Source of the DNA: Diphasiastrum complanatum
Taxonomy: Eukaryota; Streptophyta; Lycopodiopsida; Lycopodiales; Lycopodiaceae
DNA length: 64,000 nt
Direction: 5' to 3'
NCBI GenBank assembly: GCA_029204225.1
Contig: CM055104.1
Span: forward strand, 25,189,285-25,253,284
Shown in pieces: positions 42,901 through 52,440 of the stretch (positions within the stretch are counted from its first letter, which is position 1; every line of letters starts with the position of its first letter). The notes beneath the pieces are model-generated. The model searched no databases, had not been told where the DNA came from, and saw nothing but the letters and a program-made list of their open reading frames with translations. Position numbers and translations under genes: made by a program.

Positions 42901-43923
42901 ACACTCACCATCATTTGCGGTATAGATTACCTTCCTATCACCATCAAATGCCATTAAAGATGAAAAATACTCTTTATGATATGTCATATGAGAAGTGGCT
43001 CCACTATCAATCCACCAAGGATCAATGTCTCCATGATTAGCCAACAAGCAAGATGACATAACAAAAGCATCATTTGAAAGAAGCTCATCCCCACCCTCAT
43101 CAATAGTTAGATTGGTTTGCTTTTCCCCTTGATCCCTCTTTTTCTTAAAACAATCACTAGCAAAATGCCCTTTGACTCCACAATAGAAACATTTTAGCTT
43201 AGATCTATCCTTCTTTTTGCCAAAAGTAGAGTGCTCACCTTGGTCTTGCCCTTTAGACCAATTGCTTTTACCTTTGCCCTTGAACTTGCCTTTAGAGAAC
43301 ATTGCCTCCTCTTCTCCTCCTTGAGATGTAGAAGATGCTCCCACTCTTGCTTGCAACCTGAATTCTTCAGCCAACAAGACCTCTTGCAAGTCTCCAACAC
43401 TTGGTAAACATTTTTGGATAGCATAACTTTGAACAAGATTAGCATGATCATCCAACAAGCCATTGAGAATCACTTGAACAAGCTCCTCATTATTTATGCC
43501 ATCATTAATGCATGCTAACTCATCATTCAATGCTTTAACTCTCAAAACAAAAGCATGTCCATTCTCACTCTTCTTTTGCATACAAGAAAAGATTTGCCTT
43601 CTTAAAGTCAACACTCTAGAAGTAGACTTGGATTCATAAACCTTCTTCAAGGCTTCCCAAGCTTCACTAGATGATGTGCACTTACCAACCTCTTTGATAA
43701 GCTCATTTGTCACATTCATCTTGATCATGTGAAGGGCTTTCTTTGCCCTCTTGTCATACCTCAATTGTTCTTGAGGTGCCAAAGGTCTCTCCTCCACACC
43801 TACAACAATATCCATCAACTCATTCATCTCAAGCAAAGACTCCATCCTTACTTTCCAAGTAGAATAGTTGAGGGAGGTAAGCCTATCATTGCTTTCCAAC
43901 ATGTAGCCTCCATTTGTAGCCAT
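39973..43923 (-). CDS. Element D gag-pol polyprotein, 1316 codons, intact frame
   Basis: A single frame as in plant Ty1/copia. Gag is residues 1-240 (NYSTWKVRMESLLEM; SEAWEALKKVYE) with one zinc knuckle CFYCGVKGHFASDC (~245). The protease has IDSGATSHM (~305). The pre-integrase is VWHKRMGHLNYKAL (~440). Integrase has HSDIHG (~502), RSDNGGEY (~566) and NGVAERKNR (~601), so all three catalytic acids are present. RT has QLDISNAFLNG (~911) and IYVDDIILSG (~993). RNase H has FSDSDFAGD (~1156), SSSEAEYKA (~1197) and FCDNLSAQ. The tail is ADIFTKALGKDLF. The stop overlaps the 3' LTR start. All enzymes look active, and the defect lies in the missing primer site. Confidence 0.96.
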   Translation of the reverse strand: MATNGGYMLESNDRLTSLNYSTWKVRMESLLEMNELMDIVVGVEERPLAPQEQLRYDKRAKKALHMIKMNVTNELIKEVGKCTSSSEAWEALKKVYESKSTSRVLTLRRQIFSCMQKKSENGHAFVLRVKALNDELACINDGINNEELVQVILNGLLDDHANLVQSYAIQKCLPSVGDLQEVLLAEEFRLQARVGASSTSQGGEEEAMFSKGKFKGKGKSNWSKGQDQGEHSTFGKKKDRSKLKCFYCGVKGHFASDCFKKKRDQGEKQTNLTIDEGGDELLSNDAFVMSSCLLANHGDIDPWWIDSGATSHMTYHKEYFSSLMAFDGDRKVIYTANDGECAIKGIGTIPISLSTNRNIELKDVLLIPSITKNLLSVSQMLHKGFKVEFDGDACLIKKGCSIIAKGKRQGKLFKLDACVVANQVGCMANEQMSIQEVWHKRMGHLNYKALEVIAKKEVVRGLPKSLTCLNHVCEECALSKSHRLPYTRSISRSKMPFSLLHSDIHGVTTISNGGAKMYVTFIDDFSRFCWVYLLKSKDEVFDVFVKFKVAIETQFTTKIKCLRSDNGGEYISNKFKAFCDEHGIKREYTCPRTPQQNGVAERKNRTLCESAKAMRLNANLPKPFWSDALLCANFLCNRWPSVVLEGKTPFEALFGTKPNVKFLRTFGCICYFNITLDDRTKEDPSSRKGIFVGYSEVSKAYRTYVPSIKKVFTSRDVIFDESNIPKVVSSDDGVVATNVLDDNGVDDTLDVDVEEASSSQIPRRTPRHKVKPSRLTYDGKGKQVVDGSNYAFLTSFDVPSCVDEARQEEEWIQAMDLEFEALMKNNTWRLVELPKGKSAIGCKWIFKVKTNQDGSINKLKARLVAKGYAQEHGIDYEETFAPVAKMVSIRVIISLATLYGWDLWQLDISNAFLNGDLEEEVYMEQPESYVSHSKPNHVCFLQKSLYGLKQAPRSWYARLNSFLLSQNFTMSEYDHSLYFRISANDVTILLIYVDDIILSGGNKEDIEDIKKALKKEFEVHDLGLLSYILGIEVIRTSQITFISQEKYAISILNRFHMVDANPIDTPMESHVKLTIRGNERSFEDITLYRKLIGSLIYLTITRPDLSYCVGRLSQFMQDPSIEHWKLGKRILRYISGTKDFGIVYRGSSPNLFGFSDSDFAGDLMDRKSINAHAIFIGDGAISWMSKKQATISLSSSEAEYKALTSCTKEMVWIKRMIMELHLLDFSESPIIFCDNLSAQSLASNPVFHARSKHIEVAYHFVREQVLAKEIKLEHVPSKECVADIFTKALGKDLFFKHRTSLGVLSKSMLKLVEEGV

Positions 43924-44435
43924 GTTGCAATGATTGATCTCTGATCTTTGACCTGTTCCAATGCACTAAGCACTCTCTTGAATCAACAAATGAAACACAA
44001 GAAGAAATCACAAAGATTTGGAACCTAAAACCTTACTTTTTCTCTCTTTTCCTCACTTTTTCCTTAATTTTAGCCACTAGTTTTATGATTTCTTGATCAA
44101 ACCAAGACCAAACCTCAATATACTTGCTTTTCCCTCACTCCTAAGATTGAAATACACTCTTGAATCATTCAGCAAACTGAAAATCAGAGGGTTACATCAA
44201 TTTTGAAGTTTTTGACATGAAGAAGCAAGAAATTGAATCAAAAAACTATATGCTAGAATGGAAAACTAATAGGATCTTGTTGGATCTTGCATCTCCCTCT
44301 TTCCAAAACAATTTTTGTCTCCTTATTCTGATAAGTACAGAGGGAATTCGCCCTACTTCAATTGAAATGCATACAAATGATGTTTTGATCACAAAGATCC
44401 AATTTCTACACATAAATCAACAAGATTTTTAGCTA
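43924..44435 (-). other. Element D leader lacking a primer-binding site
   Basis: Between the gag ATG and the 5' LTR. The minus strand just inside the LTR reads TAGCTAAAAATCTTG, not TGGTATCAGAGC. The LTR also lacks its last base (TTCAC and not TTCACA). All other copia copies with this junction visible have the site, so a small deletion of LTR end plus primer site is likely. Confidence 0.8.
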
Positions 44436-45087
44436 GTGAAAAACTCAGATCCAAAAGATGCTAAAGTTTCATAAAGATCTTGGCCATGGAAGTTATGCAC
44501 ATCTAGATTGAAAAAATGATAGAAATTGTGATGTTAAGCATACTAAACATCAACTAAACATCAAAATCTGATCATAAGCTTCCACAAACAGAAACTTGCT
44601 GTCCCTGTCCGTACTTCAGAGCCTACAACCTGCATTTCACACGTGTGAAGCCATAGCAACAAAGAAATCACAATTCTAGTGGCTAGAATGCAAGATATGA
44701 ACAAAAAAGTGAGAGAGAAGAAGATGGACCTTCAAAGAGCATAACATTCATTCAATAGAATGAAAATGAGATGTGTACATACTCGTGGAGATGGCTATTT
44801 ATAGCAGCCATAGTGCCTCTTGGCCACTTGTCTTATGATAGGCTAAAATTGGGGTCCAATAGGATTCACCCATATACCTAGAAATTTGGTCAAATAGGAA
44901 TGCACCAAATTATGAGCCAATAGAAGAGCTCCACACTCGACCTCCTCTAATTAATGTGACCTCAAAAGTAGTGTACACATACTTTGGGCCTCTACATACA
45001 TGTATGAACCTATCTCTAACTTTTATTTGGCCATAGGCCTACAAAATCTCAAGTTAGGAAAATACTACTAGTTGACAATTTTTCACA
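44436..45087 (-). repeat. Element D 5' LTR (652 bp)
   Basis: Identical to 39326-39977 except for one base (C at about 44484). The TATA box complement is at 44795-44804 and the G-box palindrome CACACGTGTG at 44638-44647. Confidence 0.96.
44795..44804 (-). promoter_or_regulatory. TATA box in the element D 5' LTR
   Basis: CTATAAATAG on the minus strand. It is the presumed core promoter of the element, about 290 bases from the outer LTR end. Confidence 0.7.
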
Positions 45088-45092
45088 GAGTC

Positions 45093-48000
45093 TTCTTAGC
45101 CATAAGAGCTCTTTGGTTGTTGAAGTCAATGCCTTGTACTCGGCTTCACAAGAAGATAGTGAGATTGTATCTTGCTTTTTGGAAAGCCAAGATATCACTC
45201 CTCCACAAAGAAATGTTGCAAATGCACTAATGGACTTCCTATCCATCTTGTCACCTGCAAAATCTGAATCCGAGTAGGCTCTCAAGTGCAAGTTAGATCC
45301 TTCATAAAGTATACCAAAAAATCTAGTACTAGAAACATATCTAAGTACTCTCTTGGCACTTTTCCAATGATGAATTAAAGGAGCTTGCATACTTTGACTC
45401 AACTTGCTTACACAAAAACTTAAGTCAGGTCTAGTGATGGTTAAATAGATTAGAGAGCCTATAAGCTTCCTAAAGAGAGTGATGTCCTCAAAGGATGCTT
45501 CATCACCTTCATTAGTTGCTTTCACAACATGCTCCATAGGGGTGTCAATCCCCTTACAATCTTTCATACCAAATCTTTCAAGAATGGAAGTAGCATACTT
45601 AGATTGACTTATGAAAGTACAATTGCTACTTCTAGACACTTCTATCCCAAGTATAAACTTTAGGAAGCCTAGATCTACCATCTTGAACTCACTAGATAAG
45701 TCAACTTTTACTTTGCCTATGCCATCATCATCATTTCCTGTCATAATGATGTCATCAACATAAAGAACCAAAATGATGATCTTTCCTTCATTACATTTGA
45801 AATATAAAGAAGGTTCATAAGCACTTAGTACAAAGCCAAGAGAATAGAGAAAATCATGCAACCTAGAGTACCAAGCTCTAGGTGCTTGCTTCAAGCCATA
45901 TAGGCTCTTCCTTAAGTAGCACACCTTTTGCTCCTCACCAATCTTGATGAAGCCCTCGGGTTGCATCATGTAGATTTCCTCTTCTAAGAAGCCATTCAAG
46001 AAGGCATTTGTCACATCCATTTGGTAGAGATCCCATTTGAACAAAGTAGCAATGCAAATGATTAATCTAATAGTTACAAGCTTAGCTACAGGTGCAAATG
46101 TTTCTTCATAATCCAGTCCTTTTATTTGAAGAAATCCCTTAGCAACAAGCCTAGCTTTGTATTTACTAATAGATCCATCTTGATTGTACTTAATTCTATA
46201 AATCCACTTACATGCAAGTGGTTTCTTTCCTCTTGGAAGATTTACAAGATTCCAAGTATGATTTTCTTCTAATGCATCATACTCTACTTGCATTGCATCT
46301 CTCCAAACTTTAGATTTACATGCTTCTTCAAAAGATGATGGTTCTTCAATCAATGTAGCTAAAAAAGAGTAAGAGGTAGAAGATGTAGAGCCTTCCTTTT
46401 GCTTTCCCTTGTCCACATAGGTAAGCCTTGAGGGCTCGGCCTTGCTCCTTGATGATCTTCTTGGCCCCTTTTGACTTGGATCCAAATCTCCATCCTCGGG
46501 TTTGTCATGATCCTCCTCGGGTTTGTCAAGATCCTCCTCGGATTTGTCAAGATCTTCAATGCACAATGGGTTAGATCCATTTGACAAGCTCTTAGCAAAT
46601 TGTGACTCATCAAAAAGTACATCCTTGCTTACCTTTACTTTCTTGGATGTAGGATCATATATCCTATATCCCTTGCTATTTTCTCCATAGCCAACAAGGA
46701 TTCCTTTGAAGGAGGTAGCATCTTCTTTCCTTCTAGTCTCCAAAGGAATGTGTACATAACAAGTACATCCAAAGATCTTAAAATATTTTACATTGGGTTT
46801 CTTATCAAACAAGGCTTGATAAGGTGAGATCCCATCTATAGCACTACTAGGAAGTCTATTACACAAATAATTAGCACATGTTATGGCTTCTCCCCAAAAT
46901 GAGATGGGAAGTGATGCATCAAGCCTCAAGGACTTTGCACACTCACATAGACTCCTATTTTTCCTCTCGGCCACCCCATTTTGTTGAGGGGTGTAGGAAC
47001 AAGTGTATTGTAACTTAATACCATTGATCTCACAAAAGTCTTTCATTTTATTGGAGGTGTACTCTCCTCCATTATCACATCTTAGTGCTTTGATAGAAGT
47101 ACTAAGTTGTTTCTCTACTAGAGACTTGAACTTAATGAAAGCTTCATAAACAAGATTTTTCTTTGATAGTAACTCAATCCATGTGAATCTAGTACAATCA
47201 TCTATAAAAGTTACATACATCAAGGCACCTCCATTACTTGCATGTGAAAAACTATGTACATCAGAATGTATGAGATCCAAGGGAGAGAGAGATCTTGATG
47301 AAGATTTCTTGTAAGAAGATTTGTGTGACTTTGCAAGGCCACATGCCTCACACATTTTTCCACACTTCTTGAAAGCTCTTGGTAGGCCGAGAGCTAGTTC
47401 CTTGCTTGCCATTGACTCCATAGATTGAAGATTAGGATGGCCTAATCTCTTATGCCAAAGCTCCACTTGAGTTAGCTCCTCCCTAGCCAAGTTCACACTT
47501 TCACTTGCAACATTAGCATCCAACTTGAAAAGTCTACCTTGCTTAATGCCACTAGCTATGCACTTATCATTTTTCAAGATGGAACAAACTCCATTCTTGA
47601 AATGTACATCTAGTCCATTGTCCATTAATTGTCCTACACTAAGCAAGTTTCTTGAAATGGTAGGAACATACAAAACATTATCTAGATCTATCCTTTTAGA
47701 TGTGCCTAAACAAAGAGGTATAGATCCTATGCCATCTATCTTGCATGCTTGATCACTAGCAGTGTATATTGACTTCTTAGAGTCATTACAAGATAGAAGA
47801 GTAGAAAAATAATGCTTGTTAAAGGACATGTGGGAACTAGCCCCACTATCTATCCACCATGTGTCTTGACTTGAAGTTGGTGTAGATGCAACCATTAAGG
47901 ATGTGTTGAATCCATCCTCATATTCTTCCTCTTGAGCAATGTTCCCTTGATCTCCTTTGGCTTGTTGATTCTTCTTCAAGTAGCATTCTGAGGCAAAGTG

Positions 48001-48774
48001 TCCTTTCTTTCCACAAAAGAAACACTTTAGTTTTGCCTTGTTCTTCACTTTGCCTTTGGAGGTAGATCCTCCATTCTTCATCTCGGCCTCCTTGCCTTGA
48101 TTTTTCTTGAATGGATTTTGCTTTTTCTTGCCTTTAGATGTAAAGTTAGCTTTCTCCTCTCCTCCATTAAGTGACATGCTATCCATTCTTGTCTTGAGGT
48201 GTAGAAGCCTACTCTCCTCGGCCACAAGAACATTGTGCAACTTTTCAATGGATGGAAGAGAGTCTTGAATGGCAAATGATTGGACTAAGTTGGTAAACTC
48301 ATCACTTAGACCATTCAAAATGATTTGTACTAGTTCTTGATCTTGGATCTTCTCTCCTATTGCACTTAACTCCTTGTTAAGAGATTTGATCCTAAGAACA
48401 TACTCTTGTCCACTCTCTCCACTTCCTTTCATGCTTTGGAAAACTTGATTTCTTAGCATGAGGATTCTTGAAGTATTGTTGGATTCATAAATGCTCTTTA
48501 ATGAATCCCAAGCCTCTTTGGATGAGGTACAAGAAGACACCTCTTTCAAGAGGTCATTGCATACATTTAACTTTATGCAATGTAGAGCTAATCTTGCTCT
48601 CTTCTTGTATTTGGCTTGTTCTTGGGGAGTTTGAGGCTCTTCCTCTACTCCTTGAACTATGTCATATAGATCATGGATCACTAGGAGTGATTCCATTCTC
48701 ACTTTCCAAATGGAATAATTTGTGGAAGTGAGTCTCTCACTTGGTTCCATCAAATATCCACCCATGGATGACAT
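45093..48774 (-). CDS. Element B gag-pol polyprotein, N-terminal ~1227 residues
   Basis: Open from ATG 48774 to the D insertion. Gag has NYSIWKVRMESLLVI and SSKEAWDSLKSIYE, a basic linker, and the zinc knuckle CFFCGKKGHFASEC (~248). The protease is WIDSGASSHM (~307). The pre-integrase is LWHKRLGHPNLQ and CEACGLAKSHK. Integrase has HSDVHS (~498), LRCDNGGEY and NGVAERKNRSL. RT has QMDVTNAFLNG (~920) and LYVDDIIMTG (~1004). RNase H has AYSDSDFAGD (~1168) and SSCEAEYKA. The acidic linker repeats EEDLDKPEEDHDKPEDGDL (internal 6-residue repeats). The remaining ~100 residues lie at 39026-39324. No internal stop or frameshift is seen. Confidence 0.95.
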
Positions 48775-49357
48775 TTTAGAATGAATGCTCTTTTAAAAAT
48801 CACAAAGATTTTTGAATTTTAAAAGATCTATGAAGTGGCCTAAAGCTTACTAGAATGCCTATAGGCTTGTCTCTATCAAACTAACACACAAGCTTGAATG
48901 ATACTCAAAGATCTTACCAAAAATTTCTAGCTTTCACTCTCACAAAAAAAAATTGCTTTACACTTTTCTTAGAGATTTCACTTCAACTAAGGATCTGAAC
49001 AAATCAGCCTCTTAGATCTGATCTTAGACTCTAAAAAGAAATGCTTCAATGATCCAAAACACTATTTGGTCATAGGCATTAGTTAGAATGAATCTAGATC
49101 AATACTATGCTTCAAAAAGCACCAAAAATGAACTAGTATTGTGATTTTGGGACCAAAAAACACAAAGTAACTTGAATTGAAAGTTGCTGTACGGTTTCAC
49201 ACGTGTGAAAAGTACATACACAGCCTCCAAGTCGTTTTGATCCAAATGATTACAAGCTATCACTCTAGAAGAACTCGCCCTCACTAGTATTGGCCAAAAA
49301 ACAAATTTTGCCAATGATCTTTACAAGATTTATGATTCAATGATCACTCTCTTACTT
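48775..49357 (-). other. Element B leader
   Basis: About 580 bases between primer site and gag. It contains TTTCACACGTGTGAAA (49195-49210), a perfect 16-bp palindrome with a G-box core outside the LTR. The short frame 49105-49314 has no recognisable content. Confidence 0.7.
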
Positions 49358-49369
49358 AGCTCTGATACC
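49358..49369 (-). promoter_or_regulatory. Element B primer-binding site
   Basis: The minus strand reads TGGTATCAGAGC directly after the LTR, a perfect tRNA-iMet type site. Confidence 0.93.
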
Positions 49370-50232
49370 ATGATAAATTTTACAGTTTTTAGGACAATAA
49401 TGATTGTACTTTACAATCATAGAGAGTTATTGGTTGCTTAATCAATGAATCTATCAAGTTCTACACATTAGATCTTGATCTAGATTCACTACACTTGGAT
49501 TTAAGCAAGAGCAATGGATCAACACATCATTTTTTAGTGAGAGCGGCTTCACACGTGTGGAGTACTGTCCACTGTACGGACTGCACCTGAAACAACAAGT
49601 ACAATGATACTAGATAGCAATCATGCATAAAAATCACAAGACAAATGACTAGAAATCTCACAAAAGTGTAGAGTGCAAAAGTCTCATCAATTTTCTTAGC
49701 AAAATGATGATCCTTTTATGGATCAAGTACATCCATGAGTCTGGTACAGTCCAGCAGGCCTTCACACGTGTGAAGAGTGCCACATCACTCATATCTATCC
49801 ATTTGATCCATCCTTGATCCTTATCCAATAGTTGACCTTCTAGAATATGACTAAAATCCAAAAAGCTAGTCTCCTAGAATATAGGAATATTCCCTACAAA
49901 ATAGGATCTAAGGAAAATGGTCAACTCTTATCTTCTAGTACTCTATACACACATGTGAACATCCACTTGCCATGTGGGAGCATTTACTCATGCACATGCA
50001 AGGAAAAGCTAATTTGTAGGTGACTAGTCAACTTGACTAAAAACTAGTCATTTCATGTTCACACTAACTAGAATGATACAAAATCAATTTGGATATATAC
50101 AAACATGAAAAGTACATCCTTTCACACATGGGAACATGCTCCACACGTGTGAAATCATATCATCAACATATTCTAATGTTTGATCAATATTTACATGAAC
50201 CAATGTCAAGTGAGAAGTGACAATTTTCAACA
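49370..50232 (-). repeat. Element B 5' LTR (863 bp)
   Basis: Identical to the 3' LTR apart from one extra T. Palindromes CACACGTGTG lie at 49550-49559, 49763-49772 and 50142-50151. Confidence 0.96.
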
Positions 50233-51202
50233 TGAAATGTATCTAAGAACTCTTTTGGCCATCTTCCAATGTGAAACTAGAGGACTTTGCATGAATTGGC
50301 TTAACTTTCCAACACTATAACTAAGATCAGGTCTAGTTATAGTTAAATAGATCAAGGAGCCAATAAGCCTTCTATATAATGTGATGTCCTCAAAGGATGT
50401 TTCATCACAACCAATAGATGCTTTTACATGTTGCTCCATTGGTGTCTCCATGCCTTTACAATTCTTCATTCCAAATCTATCTAGGATGGATGTAGCATAT
50501 TTAGATTGACAAATGAAGCTAAAATCACATCCTCTAATAACCTCTATTCCAAGAATGAATCTCAATAGGCCGAGATCTACCATCTTAAACTCTTTTGCTA
50601 AAGCAATTTTTACATCTCTAATTCCATCTAGATCATTACCACTCAAGATAATGTCATCTACATACAAAACAAGAATAATGATCATGCCATAATAAAAACT
50701 TATATACAATGATGGATCATAGGCACTCATTACAAAATTGATGGAAATGAGAAAAGAGTTTAGCCTAGAGTACCATGCTCTAGGTGCTTGGGTAAAGTCA
50801 AGTTGGAGTAGCTCCCAATTGAAGGTTGTAGCAAGACTAATGATCAATCTGATAGTAACAAGCTTAGCCACAGGAGCAAAAGTCTCATCATAATCAATGC
50901 CTTTGGTTTCTAAAAAACCTTTGCCAACAAGCCTAGATTTATGCTTGCTTATTGATCCATCTTGATTATACTTCAATCTAAACACCCACTTGCAATCAAG
51001 AGGTTTCTTCCCTTGAGGAAGATCCACAAGATCCCAAGTATGATTCTCAATAAGAGCATCATACTCTACTTGCATAGCATCCATCCAACTTTTAGACTTA
51101 CAAGCATCTTCATAGCATGTTGGCTCATCTAACATTGAAGTAAGAAAGGTGTAAGATGTGAAAGATGATGAGCCTTCCCTTTGATCACCTTGACCATCAT
51201 AG
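50233..51202 (-). pseudogene. Element E reverse transcriptase region
   Basis: The minus-strand frame holds the linker, the pre-RT block (SKSWMDAMQVEYDALIENH; GKKPLDCKWVFRLKYNQDG) and RT. A deletion of about 60 residues joins LLQLDF directly to QAPRAWYSRL, removing TNAFLNG through YGLK. VLYVDDIILSG and the rest of RT up to RVLRYIS are present. The frame is open but the enzyme is defective. It is cut on the left by B (TGAAA) and on the right by F (GTGAG at 51203-51207). Confidence 0.9.
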
Positions 51203-51207
51203 GTGAG

Positions 51208-52424
51208 TGTAGCGCAGGCATCCCAAAGGGAGCCGGGAACCACGACTTAGCTTCCCAGCCTTCAACTCTTGCCATCCAAACCCACTTGACATACAAGCAG
51301 CCAACTCGCCAACAACGATCAGACTTAACCAACTTGAGGTTCCGAAAACCAACATTGAGATCCAACCTGGCGCCATGCCAGATCAGGGGTCTCGACGTGG
51401 GTGACTTCCCTCCAAGCAAGCCGCCCGACATACATCAAACTTAACCAACTCGAAGCTTCGTTACAAATGAGTAACATCCATTCCAAGCAAGCGGTTTGAC
51501 TTACATCAGACTTAACCAACTGAAAGCTTCGTCAGGAGTGCTGGAAGCCAACCTGGCGCCACGCCAGACTGGACAGCCATAAACAGGTAACATCCACCCA
51601 AGCAAGCCATCCAACTCAGCCGACAGGTTAGAGCCCGTTTCCCAAGAGCTTAACCCATTCACGTTCATGCAAGGCACACTCAGAACCACAAGCCGCGACA
51701 GATATGGAAACAACCAGTTCCTGGACCAAATGGTCCCGACAGCATACCGCTGGCGCCACGGATCGAATGGTCCCGACGGCATACCGATGGGTCCCGGGAT
51801 ACGACCCTCAGCTATGTGCCAAGTTAAAAATTTTGAAAGCGGCCTTACAACTGGCGCTTTTACCGAACACTGAAACCCAGAAGGTAATAAGAGTCAATTT
51901 GAGAAAAATCCCACTTTATTGATAAATCTGAGAAGGTTACATTTCAAGTGTGTGACCGACCCTAGTCTCCGGGGCGCTAGCATGCCAAGGCGAGAGCCAT
52001 GACAACATTCCAGCAAGGGAGGCTGAGACTTGGTTGGAGCTCGCCCTGAGTCGCAACCCGCACTCCCCTATAGTATTGGTGTGATTCGGCACCCCCCCTC
52101 ATACCAAGCACTCTACCCAAGCTGGTAAAGCACGTCTTTCTCTCTCTAGGATTTTCTCTTTCTAGAAAGTCATTTTCTCTCTCTAGATTTTATTGATCCC
52201 CAGGCTTCCTTTAATCATGCCTAGATCATGTGAGGTGATTGCACATCGATCTGAGCTCTCTGGACTTCGCTAGAACCGATCAAAGATTTTCAGCCATAGG
52301 AACTTGGCGCCGGCTGGATTCTGGTCACAGTGGCGCTGGGAGCAGCAGGGGCGCTGCTGGCGCCGGGAACATAGCCGGCGCCGATGGCGCCGGAAGTAAA
52401 GCTTGTAAAGGTAGCTTTACAACA
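51208..52424 (-). repeat. Element F 3' LTR (1217 bp)
   Basis: On the plus strand it runs TGTAGCGCAGG...GCTTTACAACA. It has a CTCTCTCTAG-rich block (52135-52190) and a cluster of GGCGCC palindromes at 52308-52390. Confidence 0.95.
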
Positions 52425-52440
52425 TCCACCCCACCTTTAT
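52425..52440 (-). promoter_or_regulatory. Element F polypurine tract
   Basis: The minus strand reads ATAAAGGTGGGGTGGA immediately before the 3' LTR, the usual plus-strand priming site. Confidence 0.85.

Larger units (their letters stand above)
39320..45092 (-). mobile_element. Element D: intact-frame Ty1/copia inserted in B (TSD GAGTC)
   Basis: Element 39325-45087 (5763 bp) between perfect GAGTC copies at 39320-39324 and 45088-45092. LTRs (39325-39977 and 44436-45087) are colinear without indels and differ at one internal base (T/C at 39374 and its partner), plus the inner terminus of the 5' LTR. The gag-pol frame is uninterrupted. The usual primer-binding site next to the 5' LTR is absent. 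By the LTR comparison it is very young, and by nesting it is younger than B. Confidence 0.96.
38146..50237 (-). mobile_element. Element B: young Ty1/copia inserted in E (TSD TGAAA)
   Basis: LTRs 38151-39012 and 49370-50232, with perfect TGAAA duplications at 38146-38150 and 50233-50237. By direct comparison the LTRs are identical except for one T in a homopolymer next to the inner end. The gag-pol frame is open over 48774-45093 and again over 39319-39026, interrupted only by element D. The primer site is present at 49358-49369 and a purine tract, GTGAGGAGGAG, sits at 39013. This was probably an autonomous, very recent insertion. Confidence 0.95.

Noticed and set aside
45049-45092. C-terminal residues CEKLSTSSIFLT of the long B frame
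   Set aside because: They are encoded by the LTR of D after the insertion point and are not part of the native protein.
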